Counted from the stretch's first letter, positions 1 to 7,481 are shown. The stretch: DNA of 16,331 nucleotides from Veillonellaceae bacterium (GCA_900765165.1 CAAFQR010000049.1:1-16331), one strand, 5' to 3'. Made by a program: numbers and translations. The notes: generated by a model from the letters alone, not told the origin.

Positions 1-267
1 ATAATCCTGCTTGCCCATCATGCCAATCTGATTCACCTGCGATACCTGGCCGCCGGCATAGACCGGATCGCCGTTCGCCGACACTTCCGTATTTGATTTC
101 ACTTCATTTTGGTTGACCTTCACGCCACCCAAATCATACACAACCTGCTTGTCCAAATCGATGGCCGACACCGTGCCGATGCCACCAAACCCAACGGCCA
201 CGCCCAAGCAAACAGCGGCCACCAACGATGCACCGCGAAACGCGCGCTTCTGATTCTTCTGCTTCAT
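1..267 (-). CDS. TonB-dependent siderophore-type receptor, N-terminal part (cut by window edge)
   Basis: Only the first 89 codons are visible; the gene continues past base 1. The start is the ATG at 267-265, preceded by AGGAG about 10 nt upstream. Residues 1 to about 35 form a signal peptide (basic KQKNQKR start, then an Ala/Val/Gly-rich hydrophobic core, then VSA). The mature part begins with a TonB-box-like stretch (YDLGGVKVN), then DPVYAGGQVSQVNQIGMMG. I recognise the latter as the start of the plug domain in ferrichrome/FpvA-type siderophore receptors (usual pattern YAGGQVARGGRLGLLG). The protein would sit in the outer membrane and import a ferric siderophore with TonB energy. It lies 142 nt downstream of tonB in the same direction, so it may be the last gene of the uptake operon or have its own promoter. 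The family call is fairly firm; the ligand is unknown. Confidence 0.8.
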   Translation of the reverse strand, partial: MKQKNQKRAFRGASLVAAVCLGVAVGFGGIGTVSAIDLDKQVVYDLGGVKVNQNEVKSNTEVSANGDPVYAGGQVSQVNQIGMMGKQDY

Positions 268-333
268 GTCCTACAATCTCCTATTCTCGCACTGCTTTCT
301 ACTACTGCTCATGAAATAACCAGCCTCCACACA

Positions 334-374
334 GAGCCTTCGGCGCTTACCCTCCTACCGGTAAGCGCTGGCTC
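334..374. repeat. Two-part inverted repeat (hairpin) between tonB and the second receptor
   Basis: A 9-bp perfect inverted repeat, GCGCTTACC (343-351) with GGTAAGCGC (360-368), has an 8-nt loop. It is continued by outer arms GAGCC (334-338) and GGCTC (370-374) across a small asymmetric internal loop (4 nt against 1 nt). No run of T follows on either strand, so it is not a standard intrinsic terminator. In the minus-strand mRNA it lies about 66 nt ahead of the receptor start. It could be an RNA processing or stability element, or a leader structure controlling the receptor. Confidence 0.65.
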
Positions 375-409
375 CTTAGGCGTAGCTACTACAAATTAAC
401 TACCAAGAT

Positions 410-1171
410 TTAACTACTAAAATGAATAACCCCAGTGGACGCTACCGGTTCACCATTCACCGTTTTCGGGCGATAGGACCCGTTCCGCGCTCGTTGCAAG
501 GCAGCACGCACTAAGCCGCGGTCGCCGGAGCTACTAATAACCCACGCTGATGTAGCGGTCCCATCCGCAGAAATACTAACGCCAATAACGGCGCTACCGC
601 TATAGCCATCGAGCTGACGACTGCCTAAGTATTCCGGTTCCGTTATGGAGTCTTCCTTCGGTGCTTCCTGTGCCTGAGCCGGTGGTGCCGGACTTGGCGT
701 TGGCGCTGCCTCAGCGCTACCACCACTAACGGCATCGCTGGAAGCGCTAGCCGTGCTAGCAGAACTTGACGCTACCGACGCATTCGACGTTGCATTAGCA
801 TTCGCCGTCGGCGCTGTTACTGCATTCTGCGGCTGATCCTTCTGCAGTGCTTCCGTCACCGGCACGCCATTTTTAATGGCTTCAACGGCCTGCGCCGATA
901 GCGGCGGCGGTGGTGCTACCGTCTTCGGCTGCGGCGTCGAAATCTTCGGCCCTGCCGTACCGCTGTCACTAACAACGGTGATTTCAACAGGCTTCGTCAC
1001 CACGTCCGCCGGCTTATCCAACAGACTCCACACCAAGCCGCCGACTAACACGGCATTGACCGCCACCGACACAGCGATGGCACGGCGCCACTGAGAACGG
1101 TACTTCTGACTGAACGGAGACAAGGCGGCAGGCATTATTTCACTAGCGGAAATATCTGGATTCACAGCCAT
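410..1171 (-). CDS. tonB: TonB energy-transducing protein
   Basis: TonB links the inner-membrane ExbB-ExbD proton channel to outer-membrane receptors and drives import of bulky ligands. From the ATG at 1171 the protein is 253 residues. It has a cytoplasmic N-terminus, one membrane segment at about residues 32-50 (IAVSVAVNAVLVGGLVW), a long periplasmic spacer rich in Pro, Ala, Ser and Thr (including TPSPAPPAQAQEAP), and a C-terminal TonB domain (GYSGSAVIGVSIS to the end). Within it, the YRPKTVNGEPV motif corresponds to the family's 'P...NG.P' element. A GTG at 1180 directly abutting the exbD stop is in frame and also has an AGGA upstream, so the true start may be 3 codons earlier. It follows exbD by a few bases, which implies co-translation. 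The spacer length varies widely in this family. Confidence 0.88.
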   Translation of the reverse strand: MAVNPDISASEIMPAALSPFSQKYRSQWRRAIAVSVAVNAVLVGGLVWSLLDKPADVVTKPVEITVVSDSGTAGPKISTPQPKTVAPPPPLSAQAVEAIKNGVPVTEALQKDQPQNAVTAPTANANATSNASVASSSASTASASSDAVSGGSAEAAPTPSPAPPAQAQEAPKEDSITEPEYLGSRQLDGYSGSAVIGVSISADGTATSAWVISSSGDRGLVRAALQRARNGSYRPKTVNGEPVASTGVIHFSS

Positions 1172-1180
1172 TCGCCTCAC

Positions 1181-1591
1181 CTACTTTCCTTTCTCCGTCG
1201 CTACGGCAATCTTCGTAATATCCATGGTTTTTAGCGTGTCCAACACCTGCACGAAGGCGCCATACTGCGCTGCTTTATCGGCTCGTAAAATAACGGTAAT
1301 ATCCGTGCCTTTCGCTTTTTCCGCCTGCAAGCGCTGCATCATGCCCTGCAAATCTGTTGCCGTTTCTTCTACGTAAATCTTGCCATCAGCCGTAACGGTA
1401 ATGGGAATCTTGCGCTGCAAATCAACAGCCCCGGCGGACGCAGCCGGCAAATTGACCGGCATAGACCGCTGCACCACCATGCTGAGCATACTCATCATGA
1501 AGAACACCAACAAGAAAAAGATGATGTCGATCATAGGGATGATCATCAAGCGCGGTTTATTGGTAGTTCGTAAATTGCGTAACTGTACCAT
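1181..1591 (-). CDS. exbD: ExbD/TolR-family proton channel subunit
   Basis: 136 residues, the usual length for ExbD. It has a short cytoplasmic N-terminus, one transmembrane helix at about residues 15-40 (IIPMIDIIFFLLVFFMM) and a periplasmic domain. Asp22 in IPMIDIIFF is the conserved membrane-embedded aspartate of ExbD/TolR that takes part in proton translocation. With ExbB it forms the motor that energises TonB. ATG 1591 lies 4 nt after the exbB stop, and the stop (TAG) directly precedes the tonB start region, so the three genes are tightly coupled. Its position between exbB and tonB favours ExbD over TolR. Confidence 0.9.
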   Translation of the reverse strand: MVQLRNLRTTNKPRLMIIPMIDIIFFLLVFFMMSMLSMVVQRSMPVNLPAASAGAVDLQRKIPITVTADGKIYVEETATDLQGMMQRLQAEKAKGTDITVILRADKAAQYGAFVQVLDTLKTMDITKIAVATEKGK

Positions 1592-1595
1592 CAGA

Positions 1596-2330
1596 TCACC
1601 GCCCTACTGTGCCGGACGCTTCCACGTCACGGTGCGCCACTTCCACTTCGCCATGACGATGAGAATGGCCGCCGCCGCGTTTGATTTCACCAATGGTTAC
1701 CTTGCTGTCGCGGTCAGGCACCGCATCAACCACTTCGTTGAGCAAGGAATTCATATATACAGCGCTGGCTTCCTCCATGTCCGTAATGAGGCGGTCCTGC
1801 TGCTGTACCAAGTAGGTATGGATAACCAAAGCGATGATGGCCACGCAAAGGCCGGTAGCCGTTGCCACCAGCGCTTCACCAACGCCACCAGTAATGGCGA
1901 AGGGCTGACCATCCGACACAGCCAACACGCTAAAGGAGCTAATCATGCCCGTTACTGTGCCCAACAAGCCCAACAACGGCGCCAACGTAACGATTGTTTC
2001 CAAGTAGTTGAGATGGGCTCGCAAACGACCGGCAATCGTACTAGCCGCGCCCTGCATAGCCGCTTCCTTCGCTGCCGTAGTAGTACGCGTAAGGGCGGAG
2101 GCGATCATTTCAGCGGGCGCCCCGCCGTCAGCTTCGCAAAGCTCGCGAAGCCCCTTCACATCACCGGCTTCCACCAACGCCGGCACCTCAGCGCGCAACG
2201 TGTCCATCTGAGACCGCGCCGCCCGATAGGTGCGAATGCGCTCCACCAAAATCGCGATGGCAATAACCGAACACAACAACAGCGGATACATAACTAAACC
2301 GCCCTTTTGAAACAATGCTAAAAAATCCAT
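1596..2330 (-). CDS. exbB: ExbB/TolQ/MotA-family proton channel subunit
   Basis: 244 residues with the MotA/TolQ/ExbB topology. There is a first membrane helix at about residues 12-31 (LVMYPLLLCSVIAIAILVE), a cytoplasmic domain, and two helices around TIVTLAPLLGLLGTVTGMIS and VATATGLCVAIIALVIHTYL, which are the conserved TLAPLLGLLGTVxGM and GLxVAIxA signatures. It is the scaffold of the ExbB-ExbD motor in the inner membrane. The ATG at 2330 has AAGGAG 5 nt upstream. An unusual feature is a His-rich hydrophilic C-terminal tail (GGGHSHRHGEVEVAHRDVE). It lies 54 nt downstream of the receptor gene and 4 nt ahead of exbD. Confidence 0.92.
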   Translation of the reverse strand: MDFLALFQKGGLVMYPLLLCSVIAIAILVERIRTYRAARSQMDTLRAEVPALVEAGDVKGLRELCEADGGAPAEMIASALTRTTTAAKEAAMQGAASTIAGRLRAHLNYLETIVTLAPLLGLLGTVTGMISSFSVLAVSDGQPFAITGGVGEALVATATGLCVAIIALVIHTYLVQQQDRLITDMEEASAVYMNSLLNEVVDAVPDRDSKVTIGEIKRGGGHSHRHGEVEVAHRDVEASGTVGR

Positions 2331-2384
2331 GTTAGCTCCTTTCTCTAGAAGGTATACTCAATACCTGCTGCAAACTATCTCCAA

Positions 2385-4343
2385 CTAGAACGTATGGTTA
2401 ACCCCTACCACGAAGCTGCGCGCAGCCATCGGGTAACCGCCCACATAGAAGGTGCCCGGCATTACTTCATAGGACTCGTTGGTCAAGTTGTAGCCGTTCA
2501 CGTAAAGCTTCGTGCTGTCCGTCAACCAGTAGGACACGTACGCGTCAACGGTGAGATAATCCTTCTGGGTAAATACCTGCAAGGAACGACCGGTTACGTA
2601 CTGCAACTGCGCACCGGCATCCCATTTGCCCTTACTGTAAGCTACGCCCAAGTTGTAACCGTGCGGCATGGTGTTATTTACATAGCTGCTGTAGCCGTCG
2701 CCATTGTCGATTTCTTCACGAGTATAGGTGTAACCACCGTTGAAACGCCATGCGTCATTGAGCTTGTACGTTGCCTGCAAGGTTGCACCAACGCGACGTT
2801 CTTTGTTAGCGTTGATGTACATGTATTTGTGGAATGTGTAACCGCCCCAATCATAAGTGTTATCACTGAAGGAGCCGCCCAAGATAGCGTCTTTCAACTG
2901 GCTGTAGAAAATGCTGCCGGACAAGGACAAGCGGTCATTCACCTTCGTGTCGGCCCCCAAGGTCCACGTGTTGGATTTTTCCTGCTTCAAGTCCGGGTTG
3001 CCGTCCATGTACATGGTGTTCGTGTACAGCTGCGTAGCCGTTGGCGTGTTTACCGCCTGCCCCCAGTTCAAGTACACATGCGAATTAGCATCGAGCTTTT
3101 TATTTAACCCAATATGCGTCGTCACGGAACCGCCGAACAAGTTGTGATGCTCGTAGCGAAGACCGGTGTTTAAATTCCAGTCGGTCGCGAAATTCCATTT
3201 ATCTTCTACGAAGAGCGCCTTCGTGAACTGGTTAGCGTTGAAGGTAGCGCCGCCGTTGGTGTGTTCAAAGGACTGACGGTCCCAAGAGAAACCGGCCACA
3301 ACGGTGTGCTTATCTAAATTCCACTGCTTCTGGCCATCAACGGTCCAATCGTCCAAGGAATGAATATCCGGACTACCAGCGAAAGAGGCATTTTCCGAGC
3401 TGTGCTTATTGCTTACGCGGATAAACGTGTTCGTGTCGTTGCCATTCTTGTCGCCAAAGTGATAGGTCAAACCGGACGATGAAATGATCTGGTGAATTTT
3501 ATCGGTAGTGCTGTACGGCGTACCGGCGATGTTATTCGTCATGGCCGTATTGAAGCCGTCCTTGCGTTCATTGCGATAGAAATCGAAATCTAAGCGGTCC
3601 GTGCCAATCTTCTTGGTGAAATCACCGGCCAAGTCATCATGGTTGATGGCGGTGTTATCATAGCGTTTCGTGTCGCCGTTCTTCGTAGTGTAGAACACAT
3701 CGCCGCGACGTTCCTTAGCGTAAGTAAGCAAATAGCTGAAATCATCATTGCCACCTTGAGTAGTAATGGATGCGCGTTTTTTGCCCCACGTGCCATACTG
3801 GGCATCTACCGTCGTGCTCTGCCCCTGTTCCGGCGTCTTGGTGATAATATTAATCACACCGGCTACAGCGCGTTCACCGTACAACGCAGAGGCCGCACCG
3901 CGTACCACTTCGATACGGGCAATGTTAGCCACCGGAATCTGGTTAATATCTACGGCGTTATCGTTGCCGGACACTACCAGTTCATCCCAGTTGATCTTGC
4001 GACCATTCACCATGACGAGGACGCGCGTGTCGCCATTTAATACCGGATAGGAACCAAACGGATTCTGTACCATCTGCACATTATTGGCCTGCAATGCCTG
4101 GGCTACCATGGTATAGTTGCCCTTTTCAATATCCCCGGCAGTGATAACCGTCGTGTCCGCCGGCACATCTACCTTCTGTTCCGCCATGCGGCTCGCCGTT
4201 ACCACTACATTGCCTAAATCATAGGCCGAATCGGTCGTACTCGTCGTCGAAGCGGCACCTACTACACTGCTCCCTAACGCACCTACTACCAAAGCTGCCA
4301 ATACACTGCGTCGTACTACGTCATTCACTGTCACACGTTTCAT
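2385..4343 (-). CDS. TonB-dependent outer-membrane receptor (plug plus beta-barrel)
   Basis: From the ATG at 4343 the protein is 652 residues; a TTG 4 codons upstream is in frame but no better supported, and both have a weak ribosome binding site. It has a signal peptide at about 1-31 (MKRVTVNDVVRR, then a hydrophobic core ending in SSVVGA), a TonB-box-like NVVVTASR, and a plug domain with LVMVNGRKI and IARIEVVRGAASALYGERAVAGVINIITK, a hallmark of receptor plugs. A long barrel follows, including NPDLKQEKS, a common TonB-receptor loop motif, and ending in a terminal Phe (VGVNHTF). The size suits BtuB/CirA/heme-type receptors. Its place between an ABC importer and exbB points to one uptake pathway, but the sequence does not settle whether the ligand is a siderophore, heme or a corrinoid. 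Confidence 0.9.
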   Translation of the reverse strand: MKRVTVNDVVRRSVLAALVVGALGSSVVGAASTTSTTDSAYDLGNVVVTASRMAEQKVDVPADTTVITAGDIEKGNYTMVAQALQANNVQMVQNPFGSYPVLNGDTRVLVMVNGRKINWDELVVSGNDNAVDINQIPVANIARIEVVRGAASALYGERAVAGVINIITKTPEQGQSTTVDAQYGTWGKKRASITTQGGNDDFSYLLTYAKERRGDVFYTTKNGDTKRYDNTAINHDDLAGDFTKKIGTDRLDFDFYRNERKDGFNTAMTNNIAGTPYSTTDKIHQIISSSGLTYHFGDKNGNDTNTFIRVSNKHSSENASFAGSPDIHSLDDWTVDGQKQWNLDKHTVVAGFSWDRQSFEHTNGGATFNANQFTKALFVEDKWNFATDWNLNTGLRYEHHNLFGGSVTTHIGLNKKLDANSHVYLNWGQAVNTPTATQLYTNTMYMDGNPDLKQEKSNTWTLGADTKVNDRLSLSGSIFYSQLKDAILGGSFSDNTYDWGGYTFHKYMYINANKERRVGATLQATYKLNDAWRFNGGYTYTREEIDNGDGYSSYVNNTMPHGYNLGVAYSKGKWDAGAQLQYVTGRSLQVFTQKDYLTVDAYVSYWLTDSTKLYVNGYNLTNESYEVMPGTFYVGGYPMAARSFVVGVNHTF

Positions 4344-4402
4344 CTCTGATACCAACTTTCATTCTCAATGTAAAAGTAAAAAAAATAAAAACTCTATCGC
4401 TC

Positions 4403-4424
4403 TGTTAGGTTCCTACACCTAACA
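4403..4424. promoter_or_regulatory. Perfect 8-bp inverted repeat between binding-protein and receptor genes
   Basis: TGTTAGGT (4403-4410) and ACCTAACA (4417-4424) are perfect inverted repeats around a 6-nt centre, in the 87-nt gap between the binding-protein stop and the receptor start. On the minus strand an A+T-rich stretch with a T-tract (4391-4378) begins about 11 nt later. That is too far for a textbook terminator but might give partial termination. The arms TTAGGT/ACCTAA resemble DtxR/IdeR operator half-sites, although the spacing is 6 rather than 7. It is either an operator or an mRNA stem setting receptor versus transporter levels. Confidence 0.5.
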
Positions 4425-4430
4425 ATAACT

Positions 4431-5384
4431 TCACGATTGCATTAGCTGATTCAATCGCTCGCTAATGTGTTCCAACGCATTGACCACACGGCCATTGCCA
4501 TTATTAATATCGCCAAAGGGCACCGCTATGACGCGGCCTTCCCGCACGGCGCGTAAATCCTGCAAATTTGGGTCTGCTCTCAGCTCCGCCAGCGCCGCTG
4601 CATCATCGCGGAAGGTACCCTTATCACTGGTTACCAATACATCAACGATGACATCCGGGTCGTACGTCAACACGCGCTCCGGCCCAACCTGCGAAATCTG
4701 ATGATTCGTCACATTCACACCGCCCGCTTTTTTCACCACATCATCAATGATGTAAATGGGGCCATACAAGCTATAGGTACTGCGCCCATGAGACTGCAGT
4801 ATCATCACCGTCGGATGCTTTGTCATCGTCGCCGTTCGTTTTTCTACAGTGGCGACCCGTGCCATCAAACCTTCTTTGTATGCTGCGGCTTTCGCTTCTT
4901 GGTGAAATAAACGGCCCATGTCATCGATAAAGGGATAGACGGTGCTTTCCAGTGTCGGCGTTCCCTTGCGGATAGTAGCCGGCACGATGTACGTATTCAC
5001 ACCGCGGCTGCTCCACTGGGCTTCATCACCTAACGCATCAGGCTTAAAATGATGAGACCAACCGATAATCAAATCAGGCTGTAATTGCCACACCGTTTCA
5101 CGGCTTGGCACAAAACCGGATAGAATCGGTAGCGCCTCATACGCTTTCTTGTACTGCGGCGGTTCCTCACCATACGGTGCCACCGTGCCCACAATGTGCT
5201 TTTCAAGGCCTAAATCGATGAGTAATTCTGTCGCCCCCGGATAGGTTACGATAACTCGCTGTGGAATGCCGTCATGCGTCGCCACATCACTGCGGGCGGT
5301 CACACCATTGTTCCATGCGAGCCACAAAACGCCGCAGAACACGATGACCCAAGCCAAACCATATAAACGCCTGACTAGTCTCAT
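4431..5384 (-). CDS. Periplasmic substrate-binding protein of a metal-chelate ABC importer (FecB/BtuF-like)
   Basis: The start is the ATG at 5384, which overlaps the ATPase stop as ATGA; an in-frame TTG at 5405 lies inside the ATPase gene and is less likely. The protein is 317 residues. The N-terminal hydrophobic segment (about residues 10-26, LAWVIVFCGVLWLAW) is followed by a Peripla_BP_2-type domain: RVIVTYPGATELLIDLGL near the start, LQPDLIIGW, an inter-lobe helix, YDPDVIVDV, and VREGRVIAVPFG near the end. These are typical of class III (BtuF/FhuD/FecB) binding proteins. The single Cys in the leader is preceded by Phe, so it is not a good lipobox. The protein may stay anchored by its leader. 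It would hand the ligand from the receptor to the permease. Confidence 0.88.
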   Translation of the reverse strand: MRLVRRLYGLAWVIVFCGVLWLAWNNGVTARSDVATHDGIPQRVIVTYPGATELLIDLGLEKHIVGTVAPYGEEPPQYKKAYEALPILSGFVPSRETVWQLQPDLIIGWSHHFKPDALGDEAQWSSRGVNTYIVPATIRKGTPTLESTVYPFIDDMGRLFHQEAKAAAYKEGLMARVATVEKRTATMTKHPTVMILQSHGRSTYSLYGPIYIIDDVVKKAGGVNVTNHQISQVGPERVLTYDPDVIVDVLVTSDKGTFRDDAAALAELRADPNLQDLRAVREGRVIAVPFGDINNGNGRVVNALEHISERLNQLMQS

Positions 5385-6226
5385 TCGTTCACCGCCTGCT
5401 TCCAAGCTTCAGCCGTTTGCTGCACCGCCGTTTGCGGTTTGGTCCACAGCGGCGAATCATAGGTAATAGACGGTATGGAAGCGCTACCATTTACAGCCAA
5501 ACGATACGCCACATGACTAGAAACGCCATACACATTGCGCAGCAGCTCCGGATGTAACACTTCCTGCGGTGTGCCTTGAGCCATGACCTGACCATGCTTT
5601 AAAATACACAATTCATCGCAGAACATGGCGGCCAAATTCAAATCATGTAATGCCGCCAGAACGCCAATGCCCAGTTCTTTGATAACCGCCAACAGCTCCA
5701 GCTGATAGGTAATGTCCAGGTGATTCGTCGGCTCATCAAGGATTAAGTACTCCGGTTCCTGGCACAGCACCCGGGCCAGTAGCACTCGTTGCTGTTCACC
5801 ACCGGATAAGGTAGAAAAACGACGATACGCTCTATCCCATAAGCCTACGCGCCTAAGTGCCGCTTCGGCCAGTGCGTAATCCTCGTCCGTGTCATCGTCG
5901 AAGCCCTTCTTAAAAGGCGTTCGTCCCATAAGCACCAGCTGCAAAATGGTGAAATCAAAATTCACCGTATTGAACTGGGCCATGACACCGATGCACTGTG
6001 CCGCTTTTCTAAGTGGGATAGCCGTTAAATCTTCATCATCGAACCGTACTTGCCCTGATTTCACAGGGAGCACACGGTACAAATGCTTCAGTAACGTCGA
6101 TTTCCCGCAACCATTTGGTCCTAAAAGGCCTACAAACTTTCTCGCCGGAATCTTTAGCGACAAATTATCTAAAATCGTGGCGCCGCCGACGGTATAGGTT
6201 AAGTTATTGATGATAATTTCTCTCAT
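5381..6226 (-). CDS. ABC transporter ATP-binding protein, FecE/BtuD/FhuC type
   Basis: 281 residues. All ABC motifs are present: Walker A GPNGCGKST (36-44), Q-loop Gln84, signature LSGGEQQR (140-147), Walker B LILDEP (161-166) followed by TNHLD, and the H-loop His194 (ALHDLNLAA). The TNHLD and HDLNLAA forms are typical of iron-chelate and cobalamin importers. The last ~30 residues form a short extension beyond the usual domain. The ATG at 6226 has a strong AGGAGGT 5 nt upstream and follows the permease by 22 nt. Its stop overlaps the start of the binding-protein gene by ATGA, so the two are translationally coupled. It powers inward transport at the cytoplasmic membrane. Confidence 0.95.
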   Translation of the reverse strand: MREIIINNLTYTVGGATILDNLSLKIPARKFVGLLGPNGCGKSTLLKHLYRVLPVKSGQVRFDDEDLTAIPLRKAAQCIGVMAQFNTVNFDFTILQLVLMGRTPFKKGFDDDTDEDYALAEAALRRVGLWDRAYRRFSTLSGGEQQRVLLARVLCQEPEYLILDEPTNHLDITYQLELLAVIKELGIGVLAALHDLNLAAMFCDELCILKHGQVMAQGTPQEVLHPELLRNVYGVSSHVAYRLAVNGSASIPSITYDSPLWTKPQTAVQQTAEAWKQAVNE

Positions 6227-6248
6227 AAGTACCTCCTATCCATCGTGA

Positions 6249-7355
6249 CTAACCACCAAAATTCCCGCTGTTGCCAAAGAGCAGCTTCATGAAAAGCGGT
6301 GCGCCCAAAAGCGCCGTCAGAATACCGATAGGCAAATCGCCGGCCGGTAGAACGATGCGGGCCAACAAATCCGCCAGGATCAAGAACGTAGCACCGCCCA
6401 GCATGACCACCGGCAATAATCGCCGATGACCAGTGCCGATAAGTTGCCTAGCCATGTGCGGGATAACCAAGCCCACAAAGCCAATGATGCCACACTGCGC
6501 TACCAGCACGCCGGTCATGATGGCTACTAAGGTCATATACACGTAACGCTTCCGCGTCGCGTTGATGCCCAGTGTTACGGCTGCTTCTGCGCCGAGTAAT
6601 AGCACATCTAGCGCCCGAACTTGGCTTAGAAAATATAAGGCTGAGCCACCAACCACCGCCGTTGGCCACAATAATCCGGACCATTTGGCGTCGGCCAGAG
6701 ACCCCATGGACCAGAAAACAGCACTTTGCATGCCTTCCGCATCAGCGGCCAAGTAAATAATAAAATTCGCTACCGCCATACATAAGGCACTCACTACAGC
6801 ACCAGCTAAGACCAGCTTTACCGTCGACAAGCGACGACCTAAACCACCTAAGAGCAGCACGGCTACCGTAGCACCAATAGCACCAACGAAGGCTGCTAAC
6901 GGCACCGGGATTAGCGACATATGTAATACGTAGTCGGCTAAAATAGCCAGTACCGCCCCAGCTGATGCGCCGGACGCAATACCAAGGATAAAGGGCTCCG
7001 CCAAAGGATTTTGTACCGATGCTTGCATGATCGTACCCGATAACGCAAGGCCGGCGCCCACAACGGCTGCCAAAATTACCCGAGGAATACGTAATTCCCA
7101 TAAAATATCCCCCATAGCCGGTGTTACCTGTGACGGCAACGCCTGACCGGTCAGCTTGGCACTGATAATGGCGGGCACCTGTGTAATATGTACGGTTACA
7201 CTACCGATTGCTACAGCCAGGCAAAAGGCGCACAAAAAAAGAGCAGTTAGACCAGGAACGGCCCAACTGCCCAAAATATCGGTAGGTTGCTTCGTAGCGG
7301 TCTGCGCCCCTTTAGTGGCCATGGCCTGCTGCGCAACCATTGCGGTTCGCTTCAT
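6249..7355 (-). CDS. FecCD/BtuC-family ABC transporter permease
   Basis: 368 residues from the ATG at 7355. An in-frame GTG at 7367 is part of the Shine-Dalgarno (GAGGTGG) and is unlikely to be the start. The protein is very hydrophobic, consistent with the ten helices of BtuC/FecCD permeases. Recognisable family segments are LWELRIPRVILAAVVGAGLA near residue 90, GTIMQASVQNPLAEPFILGI, FWSMGSLADAKW, and CGIIGFVGLVIPHMARQLIG near the C-terminal third, which is the ATPase-coupling region. It ends with DLPIGILTALLGAPLFMKLL. It forms the inner-membrane channel, probably as a homodimer, and is the first gene of the uptake operon. Confidence 0.94.
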   Translation of the reverse strand: MKRTAMVAQQAMATKGAQTATKQPTDILGSWAVPGLTALFLCAFCLAVAIGSVTVHITQVPAIISAKLTGQALPSQVTPAMGDILWELRIPRVILAAVVGAGLALSGTIMQASVQNPLAEPFILGIASGASAGAVLAILADYVLHMSLIPVPLAAFVGAIGATVAVLLLGGLGRRLSTVKLVLAGAVVSALCMAVANFIIYLAADAEGMQSAVFWSMGSLADAKWSGLLWPTAVVGGSALYFLSQVRALDVLLLGAEAAVTLGINATRKRYVYMTLVAIMTGVLVAQCGIIGFVGLVIPHMARQLIGTGHRRLLPVVMLGGATFLILADLLARIVLPAGDLPIGILTALLGAPLFMKLLFGNSGNFGG

Positions 7356-7418
7356 AAACCACCTCACTATAGAGACATTACAAACTGTTAATCAGACTCT
7401 TGCTACTTAGCATATATT

Positions 7419-7433
7419 TGAGATTAATTATTA
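7419..7433. promoter_or_regulatory. Candidate Fur box downstream of the uptake-operon promoter
   Basis: TGAGATTAATTATTA matches the 7-1-7 Fur consensus TGATAATnATTATCA at 11 of 14 fixed positions by my own alignment. It begins just after the predicted transcription start of the permease operon, a normal place for a repressor. A Fur site would suit a TonB/ABC iron-uptake locus. The region is A+T-rich, so a chance match is possible. Confidence 0.4.
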
Positions 7434-7440
7434 GTTAGCG

Positions 7441-7481
7441 AAACTATTTTAACCGATAAATTCCTACCTGCCAAATAGTTT
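7441..7481. repeat. 9-bp inverted repeat bracketing the uptake promoter
   Basis: AAACTATTT (7441-7449) and AAATAGTTT (7473-7481) are perfect inverted repeats. Their centres are 32 bp apart, about three helical turns. One arm overlaps the -10 and the other overlaps the -35 of the promoter here. A dimeric or looping regulator is a reasonable inference; no regulator can be named from this. Confidence 0.55.
7446..7474 (-). promoter_or_regulatory. Sigma-70-type promoter of the uptake operon
   Basis: On the minus strand, TTGGCA (7474-7469) and TAAAAT (7451-7446) are separated by exactly 17 bp, about 90 nt ahead of the permease start. Transcription should begin near 7439, giving a leader of about 84 nt. 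It is the best promoter match in the gap between the ferredoxin and permease genes. Confidence 0.65.

Noticed and set aside
268..409. Possible riboswitch ahead of the second receptor (cobalamin-type considered)
   Set aside because: I could not find a B12-box-like conserved core or other riboswitch signature; only the hairpin is supported.
1380..2297. Long open frame on the plus strand opposite exbD and exbB
   Set aside because: It runs antisense through two clear genes, has no ribosome binding site of note and encodes a low-complexity, Arg/His-rich product; it is a by-product of codon bias.
2350..2366. Short dyad AGGTAT/ATACCT between receptor and exbB
   Set aside because: It is only 6 bp and A+T-rich, with no T-run or promoter alignment; too weak to list as a feature.
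2394..3107. Long plus-strand open frame opposite the receptor barrel
   Set aside because: It mirrors the receptor coding sequence, with no recognisable domain or upstream signals.
4378..4424. Dyad plus T-tract as an ordinary intrinsic terminator
   Set aside because: The T-tract starts about 11 nt after the stem, too far for standard termination; listed instead as a regulatory dyad.
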